Part shown: piece after piece, positions 7,895-17,544 of the stretch
Layout: each line of letters begins with the position of its first letter
Position numbering within the stretch: position 1 is the first letter of the stretch
Assembly: GCA_963721005.1 (NCBI GenBank)
Contig: CAVRHR010000003.1
Span: 62,001 to 126,000, forward strand
Direction of reading: 5' to 3'
Length of the DNA stretch: 64,000 bases
Source of the DNA: VAZQ01 sp963721005
Lineage (GTDB): Bacteria; Pseudomonadota; Alphaproteobacteria; Rhizobiales; Xanthobacteraceae
Position numbers and translations under genes: made by a program
Notes under the pieces: generated by a model
Database searches by the model: none
The model's input: only the letters and a program-made list of their open reading frames with translations
What the model was told of the DNA's origin: nothing

Positions 7895-8995
7895 TCAGGA
7901 TCGGGCCGGCACCGCCGCCGGCTGCGCAGCCGCCCTCGCCGCCAAGCGCCGCCCGAGACGGATCATCGGCATCTCGATCCAACGATAGGTGATGGTGGCC
8001 AATATGATGGTCAGCACGGTCACGGCCGTCAGCAGCACCAGAAACTGCAGCCAACCGGGCGCGTCATAAGAGTGATCATACGGGCTGAGGTTCAGCCGAC
8101 CAATGATGCGCAACACGGCGAAGTGCCAAAAATATGCGCTGTAGCTGATCGTTCCGAGATACCTGATCGGCGCGGTCACCAGGAACGACCCGCCTCCCTG
8201 GCCGAGACAGAAGGTCAACAGCCCGAAATCCAGCAGATAGGCCACGAACATGACTTTCATCGAGCTCGTCGCCAACGGCAGCGCGACAGCAGCCAGAATG
8301 GCGAGAGCTGCCCCGGCATCCAGAATGGCGCGAGGCAGCGGCCGGGACGTCTCGCGCAAGACGTGAAAGATCAAAATGCCCATCAGGAAGGCGGGCAGCT
8401 GGGTGGGGAACCAGGCGAAGCTGAAGGCCTTCAGCTGCTCGTAAGTCTGATTTGGCGCAAGTGCCTCGAAGATCCCGATCGTGATCGGGTATAGCAGCGC
8501 GGCCACGATGATCGAAACGGCGAAAGCGAGAGCCGCGACCCGCCACGAACGAATCGACCAAGCCAGCAGCGGGAACACCGCGTAAAACGTCATCTCGACG
8601 CCGATCGTCGACCCGCCTGGAACGATGCTGGCGATGGTCTCCGGATGAAAGCCATGAATGAACAGAGCGGTTGCGAGGATGTGCGGCCAAACGACGACCA
8701 GTCCATCCAGGCGCAAGAACAATGGGATCGCCAGCCAGAACATCGGCGCGACCCGGAAAATTCGCCGGATATAGAATGCCACGATGCCGTCGTTGCGGGA
8801 GTGCCAGGACAGCATCAATGTGAGCGCGCTGGCGACGAAGAAGAGCTGAACCCCGCGAGCTCCCTCGATCGCCACGACATTGATCGGGTATTCGAGCTTC
8901 GGCACGTATTGCCCGACATGCACGACGATCACGCCCGAAATGGCACAACCGCGTAGCGCATCGATGAAGGACAAGCGTTTGATATCTGGGGCCAT
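7895..8995 (-). CDS. Acyltransferase family 3 membrane protein
   Basis: 366 residues from ATG 8995 (MAPDIKRLSFIDALRGCAISGVIVVH). This is the canonical start of acyltransferase-3 proteins, with the RG motif followed by a hydrophobic helix. About ten membrane segments follow, ending with TYRWIEMPMIRLGRRL, the usual C-terminal signature. Family members O-acylate cell-surface or exported sugars and lipids. The substrate cannot be told. It stands alone on the minus strand. Confidence 0.85.
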   Translation of the reverse strand: MAPDIKRLSFIDALRGCAISGVIVVHVGQYVPKLEYPINVVAIEGARGVQLFFVASALTLMLSWHSRNDGIVAFYIRRIFRVAPMFWLAIPLFLRLDGLVVVWPHILATALFIHGFHPETIASIVPGGSTIGVEMTFYAVFPLLAWSIRSWRVAALAFAVSIIVAALLYPITIGIFEALAPNQTYEQLKAFSFAWFPTQLPAFLMGILIFHVLRETSRPLPRAILDAGAALAILAAVALPLATSSMKVMFVAYLLDFGLLTFCLGQGGGSFLVTAPIRYLGTISYSAYFWHFAVLRIIGRLNLSPYDHSYDAPGWLQFLVLLTAVTVLTIILATITYRWIEMPMIRLGRRLAARAAAQPAAVPARS

Positions 8996-9410
8996 CGCGT
9001 CGCCCGGATGATGCCCAAAGATCCAGCTTGTGACAACAGCGCCGCTGCCGGACGAATTCGCGGCGTGGCGACGCGCTCGATGCCGCCTCGGTGTCCAACC
9101 TCGTGGCAAGAAATGCCTTCGCCGGCCCCATCCTCGGATGATAGGTCCGCTCCCCCAAGTTGTTGTCCGCCGGCAAGTGTGGCGTCCACGACGGCCGCCG
9201 CTCTTGGCCCTGGATGGCGCAACCGAGGGGAAAACCGCACCAAGGGCGGTTCGAGCGGCTAACGCGCGGTTGTGGTTTTAGGGTGTAGGGTTGCACCCAT
9301 GGCGGGTCCCGGCGTCCGGATTTGCACCGCCTGTTGCGGATGGGTGACAGCATTTTGTCGCGCTATCCGGCTAGATGGAGTCATAAAAAATCAGCCGCAG
9401 GAGTTCCCCC
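8996..9410. other. Intergenic region, no gene supported
   Basis: About 415 bp between divergent genes. Frames here have no recognisable domain. It presumably carries the promoters of the acyltransferase and the outer-membrane protein. Confidence 0.4.
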
Positions 9411-10187
9411 ATGAAGCGATTCGTGCTCGCAACCACCCTTCTTATCGCCGCCGGAATGACAGCGCCGGCTGTTGCTGCGGACATGCCGGTCAAGGCGGCG
9501 CCGATGCCGGCCGCCTTCGACTGGAGCGGCATCTACGTCGGCGGCCATGTCGGCGGCGGCTGGGCCACCAGCGACATCTCCGATCCCGGCTTGGGCATTA
9601 TTGGAGGCCTCCTCCTCAACGTTCCGGTCATTCAAACGACCAACAGCAGCGGCTTCCTGGGCGGCGGCCAGATCGGATCGAATTACCAGATCGGCAAGCT
9701 TGTGGTCGGCTGGGAAGGCGACGCCTCATGGTCGCGGATCAACGGCACCAGCACCTCGACATTTGTTCCTCTCGGTGGCGGCGGATCGTTCTCGCGAGCG
9801 CTGGCCGCCAACACCGATTGGACTGCGACCTTGACGACCCGCATCGGCATCGCGCATGACCACGCGCTGTTCTACGGCAAGGCCGGCACCGCCATCGCCC
9901 ATACCAACTACACCGACAACTGGACCGCGAACCCGGGCGGGCCCTTCTTCTCCGGCACCGGCAGCGAGACGCGCCAGGGCTGGACGACCGGCGTCGGCAT
10001 CGAATATGCGTTCGCGCAGAACCTGTCGTTCAAGGCCGAATACGACTACATGAATTTCGGCAGCCGTACCGCGGCCATCAACGGCACGATCATCGGCGCC
10101 CCCTTCTCCGCCGGCATCCAGAATAATCTGCAGATCAACGTGGTGAAGGCGGGGCTGAACTTCCGCGTGATGCCCAACTTCTGGTAA
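9411..10187 (+). CDS. Outer-membrane beta-barrel protein (Omp31/immunogenic-protein type)
   Basis: 258 residues: Sec signal peptide MKRFVLATTLLIAAGMTAPAVAA, then ADMPVKAAPMPAAFDWSGIYVGGHVGGGW, the standard N-terminus of rhizobial Omp25/Omp31-like 8-stranded barrels. It ends GLNFRVMPNFW with a C-terminal aromatic residue, as outer-membrane proteins require. Alternating amphipathic strands are visible throughout. GGAG precedes the ATG, and a strong terminator follows at 10232. Probable structural/porin-like surface protein. Confidence 0.88.
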   Translation: MKRFVLATTLLIAAGMTAPAVAADMPVKAAPMPAAFDWSGIYVGGHVGGGWATSDISDPGLGIIGGLLLNVPVIQTTNSSGFLGGGQIGSNYQIGKLVVGWEGDASWSRINGTSTSTFVPLGGGGSFSRALAANTDWTATLTTRIGIAHDHALFYGKAGTAIAHTNYTDNWTANPGGPFFSGTGSETRQGWTTGVGIEYAFAQNLSFKAEYDYMNFGSRTAAINGTIIGAPFSAGIQNNLQINVVKAGLNFRVMPNFW

Positions 10188-10231
10188 TATCCGACACATG
10201 CAACGGTAGGCACCGTAAATACCGGAGTGCG

Positions 10232-10263
10232 AAAGACCGCCGGGAGGCGGTCTTTCTCGTTTT
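10232..10263 (+). terminator. Rho-independent terminator of the outer-membrane protein gene
   Basis: A perfect 10-bp stem AAAGACCGCC/GGCGGTCTTT (10232-10241 and 10246-10255) with loop GGGA, followed by CTCGTTTT. Confidence 0.85.
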
Positions 10264-10348
10264 GCGGGACCGCGCTCGCCGATGCGTCCCGTCAAAGCCG
10301 TGCCGCGCCGGCGATTGCCAAGCGCCGCCGTGCGTGACAAGAGCCGGT

Positions 10349-11188
10349 ATGGCCAAGCGCGAATGGACACCCGATTGGAAGCGGCGAGTCTCCGGCAAGG
10401 GAGGCGGCGCACGGCCGCCGCGGCCCTCAGGCCCGCGGGGCGAGCAGCATGCGGGTCGGCACGCGAGCGAGCCTGACGGGCCGGTGGTTCTTTACGGCTG
10501 GCACCCGGTCAAGGCGGCGCTCGAGAACCCGGCGCGCCACATCCGCCGCCTGCTCGCCACCGAGAACGCGCTGCGCCGCCTTCGCGAGGAGCAGGTGCCG
10601 CTGCGGGTCGAGCCCGAGCTGGTGCGCCCGCCGGCCATCGCCCAGCGGCTTTCGCCCGACGCCCTGCATCAGGGTCTCATGGTAGAGGCCGATCCCCTGC
10701 CCTCGCCCGAGCTCGAGGACCTCGCGCCTGCCGGCATCGTGCTGGTGCTCGACCAGATCACCGATCCGCACAACGTGGGCGCCATCGCGCGCTCAGCCGC
10801 GGCCTTCGCGGTATCGGCGATCGTAACCACAGCGCGCCATAGCCCGGAGGCGACCGGCGTTCTCGCCAAGTCCGCCTCCGGCGCGCTCGAATACGTGCCG
10901 CTGGTGACGGTCACCAATCTCGCGCGCGCGTTGGCGGCGTTGAAGGAGCGCGGTTATCTGGTGGTCGGGCTCGACAGCTCGGGCGCGGCGGATTTCGCCG
11001 CCGCGGCGCTGCGCGCCCCGCTCGCCCTGGTGCTCGGCGCGGAGGGCAAAGGCCTGCGGCAGCTCACGCTCGCGACCTGCGATCAGGTCGCCCGGCTGGA
11101 CGTGCCGGGCAAGATCAAGAGCCTCAATGTCTCGAACGCGGCCGCGCTTGCGCTTTATCTCGCGAGCAAGCGCATCCCCGCGGCCTGA
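10349..11188 (+). CDS. rlmB: 23S rRNA (guanosine-2'-O-)-methyltransferase, TrmH/SpoU family
   Basis: 279 residues from ATG 10349. The N-terminus is a basic Arg/Gly-rich tail common in alphaproteobacterial RlmB. A substrate-binding domain begins at VVLYGWHPVKAALENP. The SpoU knot motifs follow: LDQITDPHNVGAIARSAAAF (motif 1), LVLGAEGKGLRQ (motif 2) and KIKSLNVSNAAALALY (motif 3). It methylates a ribose in 23S rRNA (G2251 in E. coli). The frame is open further upstream, but the MAKREWTPDW start matches the family. Confidence 0.9.
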   Translation: MAKREWTPDWKRRVSGKGGGARPPRPSGPRGEQHAGRHASEPDGPVVLYGWHPVKAALENPARHIRRLLATENALRRLREEQVPLRVEPELVRPPAIAQRLSPDALHQGLMVEADPLPSPELEDLAPAGIVLVLDQITDPHNVGAIARSAAAFAVSAIVTTARHSPEATGVLAKSASGALEYVPLVTVTNLARALAALKERGYLVVGLDSSGAADFAAAALRAPLALVLGAEGKGLRQLTLATCDQVARLDVPGKIKSLNVSNAAALALYLASKRIPAA

Positions 11189-11194
11189 TCCGTT

Positions 11195-11662
11195 TCAACG
11201 CAGGCGCGGTTCGCCCAGGTCCCGGTGGCCGCGCGCGACCAAGCGCTCGCCGGCCGGCATCGCGATGACCCGCGGGCCGAATCCTCGGCGATACACCACG
11301 CCGGCTTCATGGCGGGAGAGCACCGCGAAATGTTGCGGCCCCGGCAGCGCGCCTTCCCAATAGTTGTGATGGAGGCGATGCCGGAACGGATCATATCCAC
11401 CGTAGCCGACATAGGGGTAGTCTACCGTCAAAGACTCCCCTTCAAAGGTCGGGGCCGTGTAATAGCCGGGCCCGGAAAAGACCGGACCCTGGTTCACCAC
11501 GAATTGCGGCGATAGCCCCCAGATTTGGACCTTCGTCGGCGCGACCAGCGCCGGCGGTGCGCAGGTGTAAGCGCAGCCGCAGCACGAGCCGGCCACGGCC
11601 GGCGTGGCGGCGGCAGCCGCGACAAAAGCCGTCGCGGCGAGCAGAGAGAACGAGCGTGTCAT
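11195..11662 (-). CDS. Secreted Cys/Gly/Tyr-rich protein of unknown function
   Basis: 155 residues with a Sec signal peptide (SLLAATAFVAAAAATPAVA) followed at once by SCCGCAYTC, a cluster of four Cys. The mature region has Tyr/Gly/Pro-rich segments (YPYVGYGGYDPFRHRLHHNYW), possibly cell-envelope associated. GGGGAG precedes the ATG. It is convergent with rlmB. No family function known to me. Confidence 0.7.
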   Translation of the reverse strand: MTRSFSLLAATAFVAAAAATPAVAGSCCGCAYTCAPPALVAPTKVQIWGLSPQFVVNQGPVFSGPGYYTAPTFEGESLTVDYPYVGYGGYDPFRHRLHHNYWEGALPGPQHFAVLSRHEAGVVYRRGFGPRVIAMPAGERLVARGHRDLGEPRLR

Positions 11663-11732
11663 GTTTACTCCCCGGGTGATGGCCTCCGCTGCGGAGGCCG
11701 GTTTGGTCGACGAAATTTGCTGCAGCCTGGTT

Positions 11733-12206
11733 TCACGGCCTTCCGCGGCGCACCCCAGGATAGATCTCAGGCGACACGTTCAGCTGAACCGGCGGCTCGC
11801 TGCTCGCCGGCAAAGGATCGGAATGGCTCGACCAGGACCGATGGAAGCGCTGCGCCGGCGGCGGCAGGCGCCGGTCGGGCGGCGGCTCGATCTCATGGCG
11901 GCCGTAGCCGGGCTCGCGACCGAAGGCCGGATAGTAGCCGCCCTGGACGTATCCACCCCAATAGGGGTCGCCTCCATAGCTGCGCCAGGGGTCCGGAATG
12001 ACGACGGTGGGTCCCACCATGTGGGGACTGTAGAGGCCCCAATCGCCTTCAATCACCGCGCCGGTTACGTCGACCCCGTTGATGATCACCGGCAAGCCGT
12101 GCCGGCCGGGAAGCACGATGACCGGGCCGCTGTCGGCAGCAAGCGCTGCTGCACCGCCGCAAAGAGCGCCGCTCAACGCGAGAACCACCAAGCCCGCTCG
12201 ACGCAT
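11733..12206 (-). CDS. Secreted Pro/Gly/Tyr-rich protein of unknown function
   Basis: 157 residues from ATG 12206, chosen because it begins directly at the signal peptide (MRRAGLVVLALSGALCGGAAALA). The mature part includes VIVLPGRHGLPVIINGVDVTGAVIEGDWGLY, then a Tyr/Gly/Pro-rich middle and a Pro-rich end. It is on the same strand as the Cys-rich secreted gene 70 bp downstream, so the two may be co-transcribed. Envelope location inferred; function unknown. Confidence 0.7.
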   Translation of the reverse strand: MRRAGLVVLALSGALCGGAAALAADSGPVIVLPGRHGLPVIINGVDVTGAVIEGDWGLYSPHMVGPTVVIPDPWRSYGGDPYWGGYVQGGYYPAFGREPGYGRHEIEPPPDRRLPPPAQRFHRSWSSHSDPLPASSEPPVQLNVSPEIYPGVRRGRP

Positions 12207-12568
12207 GAAACACCCGCCTGCGATTGAGCAAAATCGAGCAATAAGCGACACGGAGCCGGGTTTTAGAGGAAATGAGGAAATCGAAGATGAGCGCCATCCG
12301 TAAATCTACCGGTAATCTTAATTGCCGCGGCGGGTGGTGACGGTCCCCACGCGGCCATCCTTCGCCCGCCCAAGCCCTTTGAATAACTCGCGCTTTCAGT
12401 TTGCGCTTGCCCCGCAAACGCGTAAAATGAGGCGTTCTGATTGATGCTCGCTCTAAAGGTTAATGCCGTTCGTCCGCGGGGGCCGAGCGGCCAAACGGTG
12501 CGGTCAGCGGAATCCCGCAAGGGGCCCGTCGGCGCACCTAAACAACGACCAGGACAGGGACAACGCCC

Positions 12569-14215
12569 ATGACCGCTATGACCGCTTCCATGGAGCGGGC
12601 GCGAGGGACCATGACGGCCGAGGAGCGGCTCGTCATTTTCGCCTCTTCGCTCGGCACAGTGTTCGAATGGTACGACTTCTATATCTACGGCACGCTTGCT
12701 CCCATCCTGGCAGTACAATTTTTCGCCGGGGTCAATCCCTCGGCCGCCTTCATCTTCACCTTGCTCGCCTTCGCGGCCGGATTTGCGGTGCGTCCTTTCG
12801 GCGCGCTGTTCTTCGGACGTCTCGGCGACCTCATCGGCCGCAAGTACACCTTCCTCATCACCATGACTTTGATGGGCCTGGGTACGTTCTCCATCGGCCT
12901 GCTGCCGAACTACGCGACCTGGGGAATCGCGGCGCCGATCACGCTGATCGGTCTGCGCCTGTTTCAAGGGCTCGCGCTCGGCGGTGAATATGGCGGCGCC
13001 GTGATCTATGTCGCCGAGCACGCGCCCAAGAATCAGCGCGGCTTCTACACGTCCTGGATTCAGACCACCGCGACTGTCGGCCTGTTCATGGCGCTGCTGA
13101 TCGTGTTGGGGATTCGCACCAGCATGGGCGAGCCCGCTTTTGCCGGTAACGGCTCGCTGTCCGACGGCTGGAGAATTCCGTTCCTGCTCTCGGCGATCCT
13201 GCTCGCGGTATCAGTCTGGATCCGGCTGAAGCTGGCCGAGTTGCCGGTTTTCCTGCGCATGAAGGCGGAGGGCCGGAACTCCAAGCGGCCGCTGACGGAG
13301 GCCTTCGGGCAATGGTCGAACCTCAAGATCGCGATCCTCGCCTTGCTCGGAGCCACCGCGGGTGAAGCCGTGGTCTGGTATGGCGGACAGTTCTATGCGC
13401 TGTTCTTCCTCACCCAGACCCTGAAGGTGCCGGCGGTGTCGGCGCAGATCATGATCGCGCTCGGGCTGCTGCTCGGAACGCCGTTTTTCGTCCTGTTCGG
13501 GTGGCTATCCGACAGGATCGGCCGCAAGCCCATCATCCTGGTCGGCTTCTTGCTGGCGGCACTGACCTACTTCCCGATCTTTAAGGCCATCACCCACTTC
13601 GCCAATCCGGCATTGGAAATGGCACTGAGCTCCTCGCCCGTCACCGTGATCGCCGATCCGAACGAATGCTCGTTCCAGCTGAAATTGACCGGCATCGAGC
13701 AATACACGACCTCCTGCGACATCGCCAAGTCGGCGCTCGTCACCCGCTCGGTGAACTATGATAATCAGGCGGCGCCGCCCGGTTCGGTCGCGCAGGTGAA
13801 GATCGGCGAGCAGACGATCGCAGCCAACACGCCGAACTTCCCCGCCGTCCTCCAGCAGGCCATCGTCCAGCATGGCTACCCGGCTTCGGCCGACCCCAAC
13901 CAGATCAGCTACGTACCGACGGTGCTCCTGCTTATGGTGCTGGTCATTTACGTGACCCTGGTCTACGCGCCGATCGCGGCCTGGCTGGTCGAGTTGTTTC
14001 CGACGCGGATCCGGTATAGCGGCCTGTCGTTGCCCTATCATATCGGTAACGGCTGGTTCGGCGGCTTTCTGCCGGCGACCGCCTTCGCGATCGTGGCCGC
14101 GACCGGCGATATCTACTCCGGCCTCTGGTATCCAATCGTGATTGCGAGCGTGAGCTTCGTCATCGGTCTCATCTTCCTGCCGGAGACGAAGGACGTGGAC
14201 ATCACCCGCACCTGA
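12569..14215 (+). CDS. MFS transporter, metabolite:H+ symporter (MHS) type
   Basis: 548 residues with 12 predicted membrane spans. MHS hallmarks: GTVFEWYDFYIYGTLAP in TM1, RPFGALFFGRLGDLIGRKYTF between TM2 and TM3, RLFQGLALGGEYGGAV in TM4, and FGWLSDRIGRKP in the second half. It is about 100 residues longer than ProP-type proteins because of a loop (about residues 350-445, with two Cys) before the last spans. Substrates in the family are organic acids or osmolytes; the substrate here is unknown. GGACAGGGAC precedes the ATG. Confidence 0.88.
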   Translation: MTAMTASMERARGTMTAEERLVIFASSLGTVFEWYDFYIYGTLAPILAVQFFAGVNPSAAFIFTLLAFAAGFAVRPFGALFFGRLGDLIGRKYTFLITMTLMGLGTFSIGLLPNYATWGIAAPITLIGLRLFQGLALGGEYGGAVIYVAEHAPKNQRGFYTSWIQTTATVGLFMALLIVLGIRTSMGEPAFAGNGSLSDGWRIPFLLSAILLAVSVWIRLKLAELPVFLRMKAEGRNSKRPLTEAFGQWSNLKIAILALLGATAGEAVVWYGGQFYALFFLTQTLKVPAVSAQIMIALGLLLGTPFFVLFGWLSDRIGRKPIILVGFLLAALTYFPIFKAITHFANPALEMALSSSPVTVIADPNECSFQLKLTGIEQYTTSCDIAKSALVTRSVNYDNQAAPPGSVAQVKIGEQTIAANTPNFPAVLQQAIVQHGYPASADPNQISYVPTVLLLMVLVIYVTLVYAPIAAWLVELFPTRIRYSGLSLPYHIGNGWFGGFLPATAFAIVAATGDIYSGLWYPIVIASVSFVIGLIFLPETKDVDITRT

Positions 14216-14268
14216 CGTGACGAGCGGGGCGGCGCACGCGCCCCTCCTCTGCGCCTCTTGGCCCGATC

Positions 14269-15606
14269 TCAGGCGGCGCGAACCTGGGCGAAGAAGCCCT
14301 TCACCTTGGTCTCCAGCTCGCTCGCGCGCGAGGACAGGCGCTCGGTCCAGCCGGCGATGTCGCTGACCGCGGCGGCGCTGCGGCTGGCGGCCTGCTCGAT
14401 CGAATGGATCTCGTCGGAGGCGCGCGCGGTGCCGCCGGCCGCGGTCTGCATGCTGCCGGCGATGTCGCGGGTGGTGGCGCCCTGCTCCTCGACCGCCGCC
14501 GCGATGGTGCTGGCGACCGCCGTCAGCTCCTCGATGGCGCGCGCGATCGAGGCGATCTCGTTGACCGAATTCTTGGTGGCTTCCTGGATGGCGGTCACCT
14601 GCTTGGAGATATCCTCGGTGGCGCGCGAGGTCTGGTTGGCCAGCACCTTGACCTCGGAGGCGACCACCGCGAAGCCCTTGCCGGCATCGCCGGCGCGCGA
14701 GGCCTCGATCGTGGCATTGAGCGCCAGCAGGTTGGTCTGCGACGCGATCGTGGAGATGAGGCCGACCACCGAGCCGATGCGCTCGGCCGCCTCCTCCAGT
14801 GACCGAATGGCTTGATGGGTGCGTTTGGTATCGCCGACCGCGGTGCGCGCCATCTGCAGCCCGCGCGTCGCCTGCTGCCCGATATGCTCGATCGATTGGG
14901 ATAGCTCCTCCGCGCCGGCGGCGTCCACCCGTTGCGAGGTGTCGGCTGCGGCCGACGAGGCGGAGGCCATGCGGCCGAAGGCGTCGTCGGCGACCTGCTT
15001 CATGATCGCGCACGTGCTTGACAGCGAAGCGGACGCGTCCTTGATGGCGCCCACCACGTCGCCGATGGCGGCGGCGAAATCCGCGATCGCTTCGTCGATG
15101 ACCTTGCGCCGCGACGCGGCCGCCCGCTCCGCGAACTCCTTGTGCAGCGCCATCGCGTTGGTGACGTCGAGCGCGATGAGCTGGGAGACCACCGTGACCC
15201 GCTCGATCAGCTTGGCGGAGGAAAACCAATGCTTGCGCGCGAGCGCCCGCAGCGCCGCCCGCAGCACATGGTTGCCGGCCGTGCTGCGCATGCGGCCGTC
15301 GAGCCCGATGGCGGCTTCCTGCTCCACCGTGCGGCGGCACGACTTGGCATAACGGCTGTCGAGCCCGCCGCTCAGGAGCGCTTCGAAATGCGAGGCTTCC
15401 AGCTGTTTGAGCAGCGCGCGCTTGCCGGCGACGATGTCCGCGATGTGCGGCAGCTTACCGGTTGCCGTCAGAACCTCCTCGATCACATTGTCGAGGTCCG
15501 GCGCAATGACCGGCCAAGTCTCCCGCATGATCTCCCGGGCCCGCTCATCGAGGCCGAAATGCTCGATACGGGCTTCAAATCCCTTGCGAAATTCGGCTTC
15601 CTGCAT
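14269..15606 (-). CDS. Soluble methyl-accepting chemotaxis protein with N-terminal protoglobin domain
   Basis: 445 residues from ATG 15606. Residues about 1-150 form a globin-coupled-sensor (protoglobin) domain: GLDERAREIMRETWPVI, then SHFEALLSGGLDSRYAKSC and AIGLDGRM. Residues about 190-445 are a cytoplasmic MCP signalling domain with the hairpin tip IASQTNLLALNATIEASRAGDAGKGFAVVASEV. No membrane spans. In aligned family members a proximal heme His sits where this protein has Glu97 (EAAIGL for HxxIGL); His73 is present. It presumably signals to a cytoplasmic CheA array, but heme binding is doubtful. The frame is open upstream, but the domain begins at this Met. Confidence 0.88.
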   Translation of the reverse strand: MQEAEFRKGFEARIEHFGLDERAREIMRETWPVIAPDLDNVIEEVLTATGKLPHIADIVAGKRALLKQLEASHFEALLSGGLDSRYAKSCRRTVEQEAAIGLDGRMRSTAGNHVLRAALRALARKHWFSSAKLIERVTVVSQLIALDVTNAMALHKEFAERAAASRRKVIDEAIADFAAAIGDVVGAIKDASASLSSTCAIMKQVADDAFGRMASASSAAADTSQRVDAAGAEELSQSIEHIGQQATRGLQMARTAVGDTKRTHQAIRSLEEAAERIGSVVGLISTIASQTNLLALNATIEASRAGDAGKGFAVVASEVKVLANQTSRATEDISKQVTAIQEATKNSVNEIASIARAIEELTAVASTIAAAVEEQGATTRDIAGSMQTAAGGTARASDEIHSIEQAASRSAAAVSDIAGWTERLSSRASELETKVKGFFAQVRAA

Positions 15607-15836
15607 GACGGCACAACCCGGCTGGCGGAGACCGATGCTGGACGACAATAGTTTGTTTACCCTTAACGGAATGCTCCACACATGGCGCCTGCCCGGGGGC
15701 TGCCGCCGCGGTTCGGGACGCCGGCGCCGCTGCAAGCCGGAGCTGGCGACCGAGCCGGCTTGTCCGGAGGGTCCAAAACACGCATTCTGCCGTCTGCGGG
15801 TCGGGCAAAAGCCGGCCATGCGGTGCGGGGGCCGAC

Positions 15837-16886
15837 ATGCACATTTGCCCATTGTGCTTTGCGGGGGATTTCGCAGGGGCGCGCGGGGCGGCACCCCGCG
15901 CGCGCAGTGTCCTGCTCGCGATCGCCTGCATCGCGACCCTCCTGCTCGGCCTGCTGCCAGGCCCAGCCGACGCCCAAGTCGGCACCCCGGGCGCGAGTGC
16001 CGACTATCCGGCCCGCAAGGTGACCTTCATCGTCGGCTTTGCGCCGGGCGGCGGCGTCGACACCATGGCGCGCATCGTGGCGCAGGAGCTCGCCGAGCAG
16101 TTCGGCTATCAGATCGTGATCGAGAACCGGCCCGGAGCAGCCTCCAACATCGCCGCCAAGGCGGTCGCGAGCGCGCCGCCGGACGGCTACACGTTCCTGT
16201 TCACCGGAAACAGCCTGGCAATCAACCAGACGCTCTACAAGAATCCCACCTATTCGATCGACGAGCTGCGCGCGGTGGCGATCGCCGCGATCGACAGCCA
16301 TGGGCTCGCGGTCAACGCCAGCCGTCCGTTCCGCACGCTCGCGCAGTTTCTCGACGCCTCGCACGAGCAAGCCTTCACCTTCGGCTACGGCGGATCGTCG
16401 GCGCGGATCGCAGCCGAGTTCGTCTTCAAGGTGCTCGCCAAGACGTCAGCCGTCGGGGTCCCGTTCCAGAGCGGCGTGCCGGCCATGAATGCGCTCCTGG
16501 GCAACCACGTCGACATCATCGCGGGCCCGGTCGCCGAGATCTACCCCCAGGTCCAGCAGGGCGCCATGCGGGCGCTGGCGGTAACCGGCGCGCGGCGCGC
16601 GCGGGCATTTCCCGATGTTCCGACCCTGAGCGAGGTCGGCTTTCCCGGGATCGAGATCAACGGCTGGGTCGGATTGCTGGCGCCGGCCAAGACCCCGCCC
16701 GAGATCTGCGCCAAGCTAAACGCCGCGGTGAACGCGGTCGTGGCTAAGCCCTCGGTCGACAAGAAGCTGCGCGAGCTCGGATACGAGCCGAGCGCCGTTC
16801 CGCTCGCCGACACCGCGACCTTGCTCAAGACCTCGATCGCGAACTGGGCGCGCATGATCCAGGCCACCGGCATTACCGCCGAGTGA
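15837..16886 (+). CDS. Bug-family (TctC) periplasmic solute receptor
   Basis: 349 residues: signal peptide (VLLAIACIATLLLGLLPGPADA), then YPARKVTFIVGFAPGGGVDTMARIVAQEL, the Bug/TctC signature, and ENRPGAASNIAAKAVASAPPDGYT. These receptors bind carboxylates for tripartite tricarboxylate transporters, but many are orphans, and no tctAB genes lie nearby here. The signal peptide n-region is long, so a later start is possible. It is divergent from the chemoreceptor gene. Confidence 0.88.
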   Translation: MHICPLCFAGDFAGARGAAPRARSVLLAIACIATLLLGLLPGPADAQVGTPGASADYPARKVTFIVGFAPGGGVDTMARIVAQELAEQFGYQIVIENRPGAASNIAAKAVASAPPDGYTFLFTGNSLAINQTLYKNPTYSIDELRAVAIAAIDSHGLAVNASRPFRTLAQFLDASHEQAFTFGYGGSSARIAAEFVFKVLAKTSAVGVPFQSGVPAMNALLGNHVDIIAGPVAEIYPQVQQGAMRALAVTGARRARAFPDVPTLSEVGFPGIEINGWVGLLAPAKTPPEICAKLNAAVNAVVAKPSVDKKLRELGYEPSAVPLADTATLLKTSIANWARMIQATGITAE

Positions 16887-17007
16887 ACGATTCCCGGTGC
16901 CGCACCCGGTACGGCTTCGATCCGGTTCCGATCCTCCATCTGCGGCGTTGATCCGGGTCTCGCACCGGCGCTAGGCTCCGCGATCGGATCCAACCCGGGA
17001 GGCGTGC

Positions 17008-17448
17008 ATGGTCGGCAGGGCAGCGGCGGCAATCATCGTCATAGGGGGCGTGGCCTGGTCATCGGCGGCGCTCGCGGATTGCACATCCGGAATTGTTCCG
17101 GAGCGGCTGTCGTGCCTGAACCAGGACCTCGACGCGCTGAAGGCGCAGTCCGGCCGGGAGATCGCGGGCCTGAAGGCGGACATCCAGATGCTGAGGAATC
17201 AGCTTTTGGGCCTCAAGCAGATCATCGACGGACTGCCGCCTGCGGCCAGCATCGCGCGGCTGGATGATGACATGAACATCTTGTGGGAGCCGCAGGACGG
17301 CTGCCTCACGTGGACCGGGCCGGCGTCCGGTGCACCCGCGCCGAATGGCGGCGGCTCGTTGCAGGTGTTTGCGCCCTGCAGCAAGGCGCCGAACCTCGAC
17401 AGCGTCATCTGGCGGCTGCGGCGAGTTCCGCCCGCCCAGGCAAAATGA
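17008..17448 (+). CDS. Periplasmic coiled-coil protein of unknown function
   Basis: 146 residues. Signal peptide GRAAAAIIVIGGVAWSSAALA, then a short region with two Cys, a predicted coiled coil (LNQDLDALKAQSGREIAGLKADIQMLRNQL, about 38-70), and a C-terminal part with Trp and two Cys (GCLTW, FAPCSKAP). No known family. It is followed 45 bp later by a large inverted repeat. Confidence 0.65.
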   Translation: MVGRAAAAIIVIGGVAWSSAALADCTSGIVPERLSCLNQDLDALKAQSGREIAGLKADIQMLRNQLLGLKQIIDGLPPAASIARLDDDMNILWEPQDGCLTWTGPASGAPAPNGGGSLQVFAPCSKAPNLDSVIWRLRRVPPAQAK

Positions 17449-17493
17449 AAGCAGCGGCATGAGGACAGCGGGCGCAATCCGCGCGGAAGAATA

Positions 17494-17544
17494 AGAAGCC
17501 CCGGCCAAGGGGCGTCGGGGGGGACGGGAAAGGCCGGGGCTTCT
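17494..17544 (+). terminator. GC-rich inverted repeat, possible terminator
   Basis: AGAAGCCCCGGCC (17494-17506) is perfectly complementary to 17532-17544, with a 25-nt loop rich in G. There is no U-tract, so termination is inferred from its position about 45 bp after a stop codon. Confidence 0.5.

Noticed and set aside
13505..15340. Long minus-strand open frame across the MHS gene end and the chemoreceptor
   Set aside because: It overlaps two clearly identified genes in other frames and is a low-complexity Arg/Gly product.
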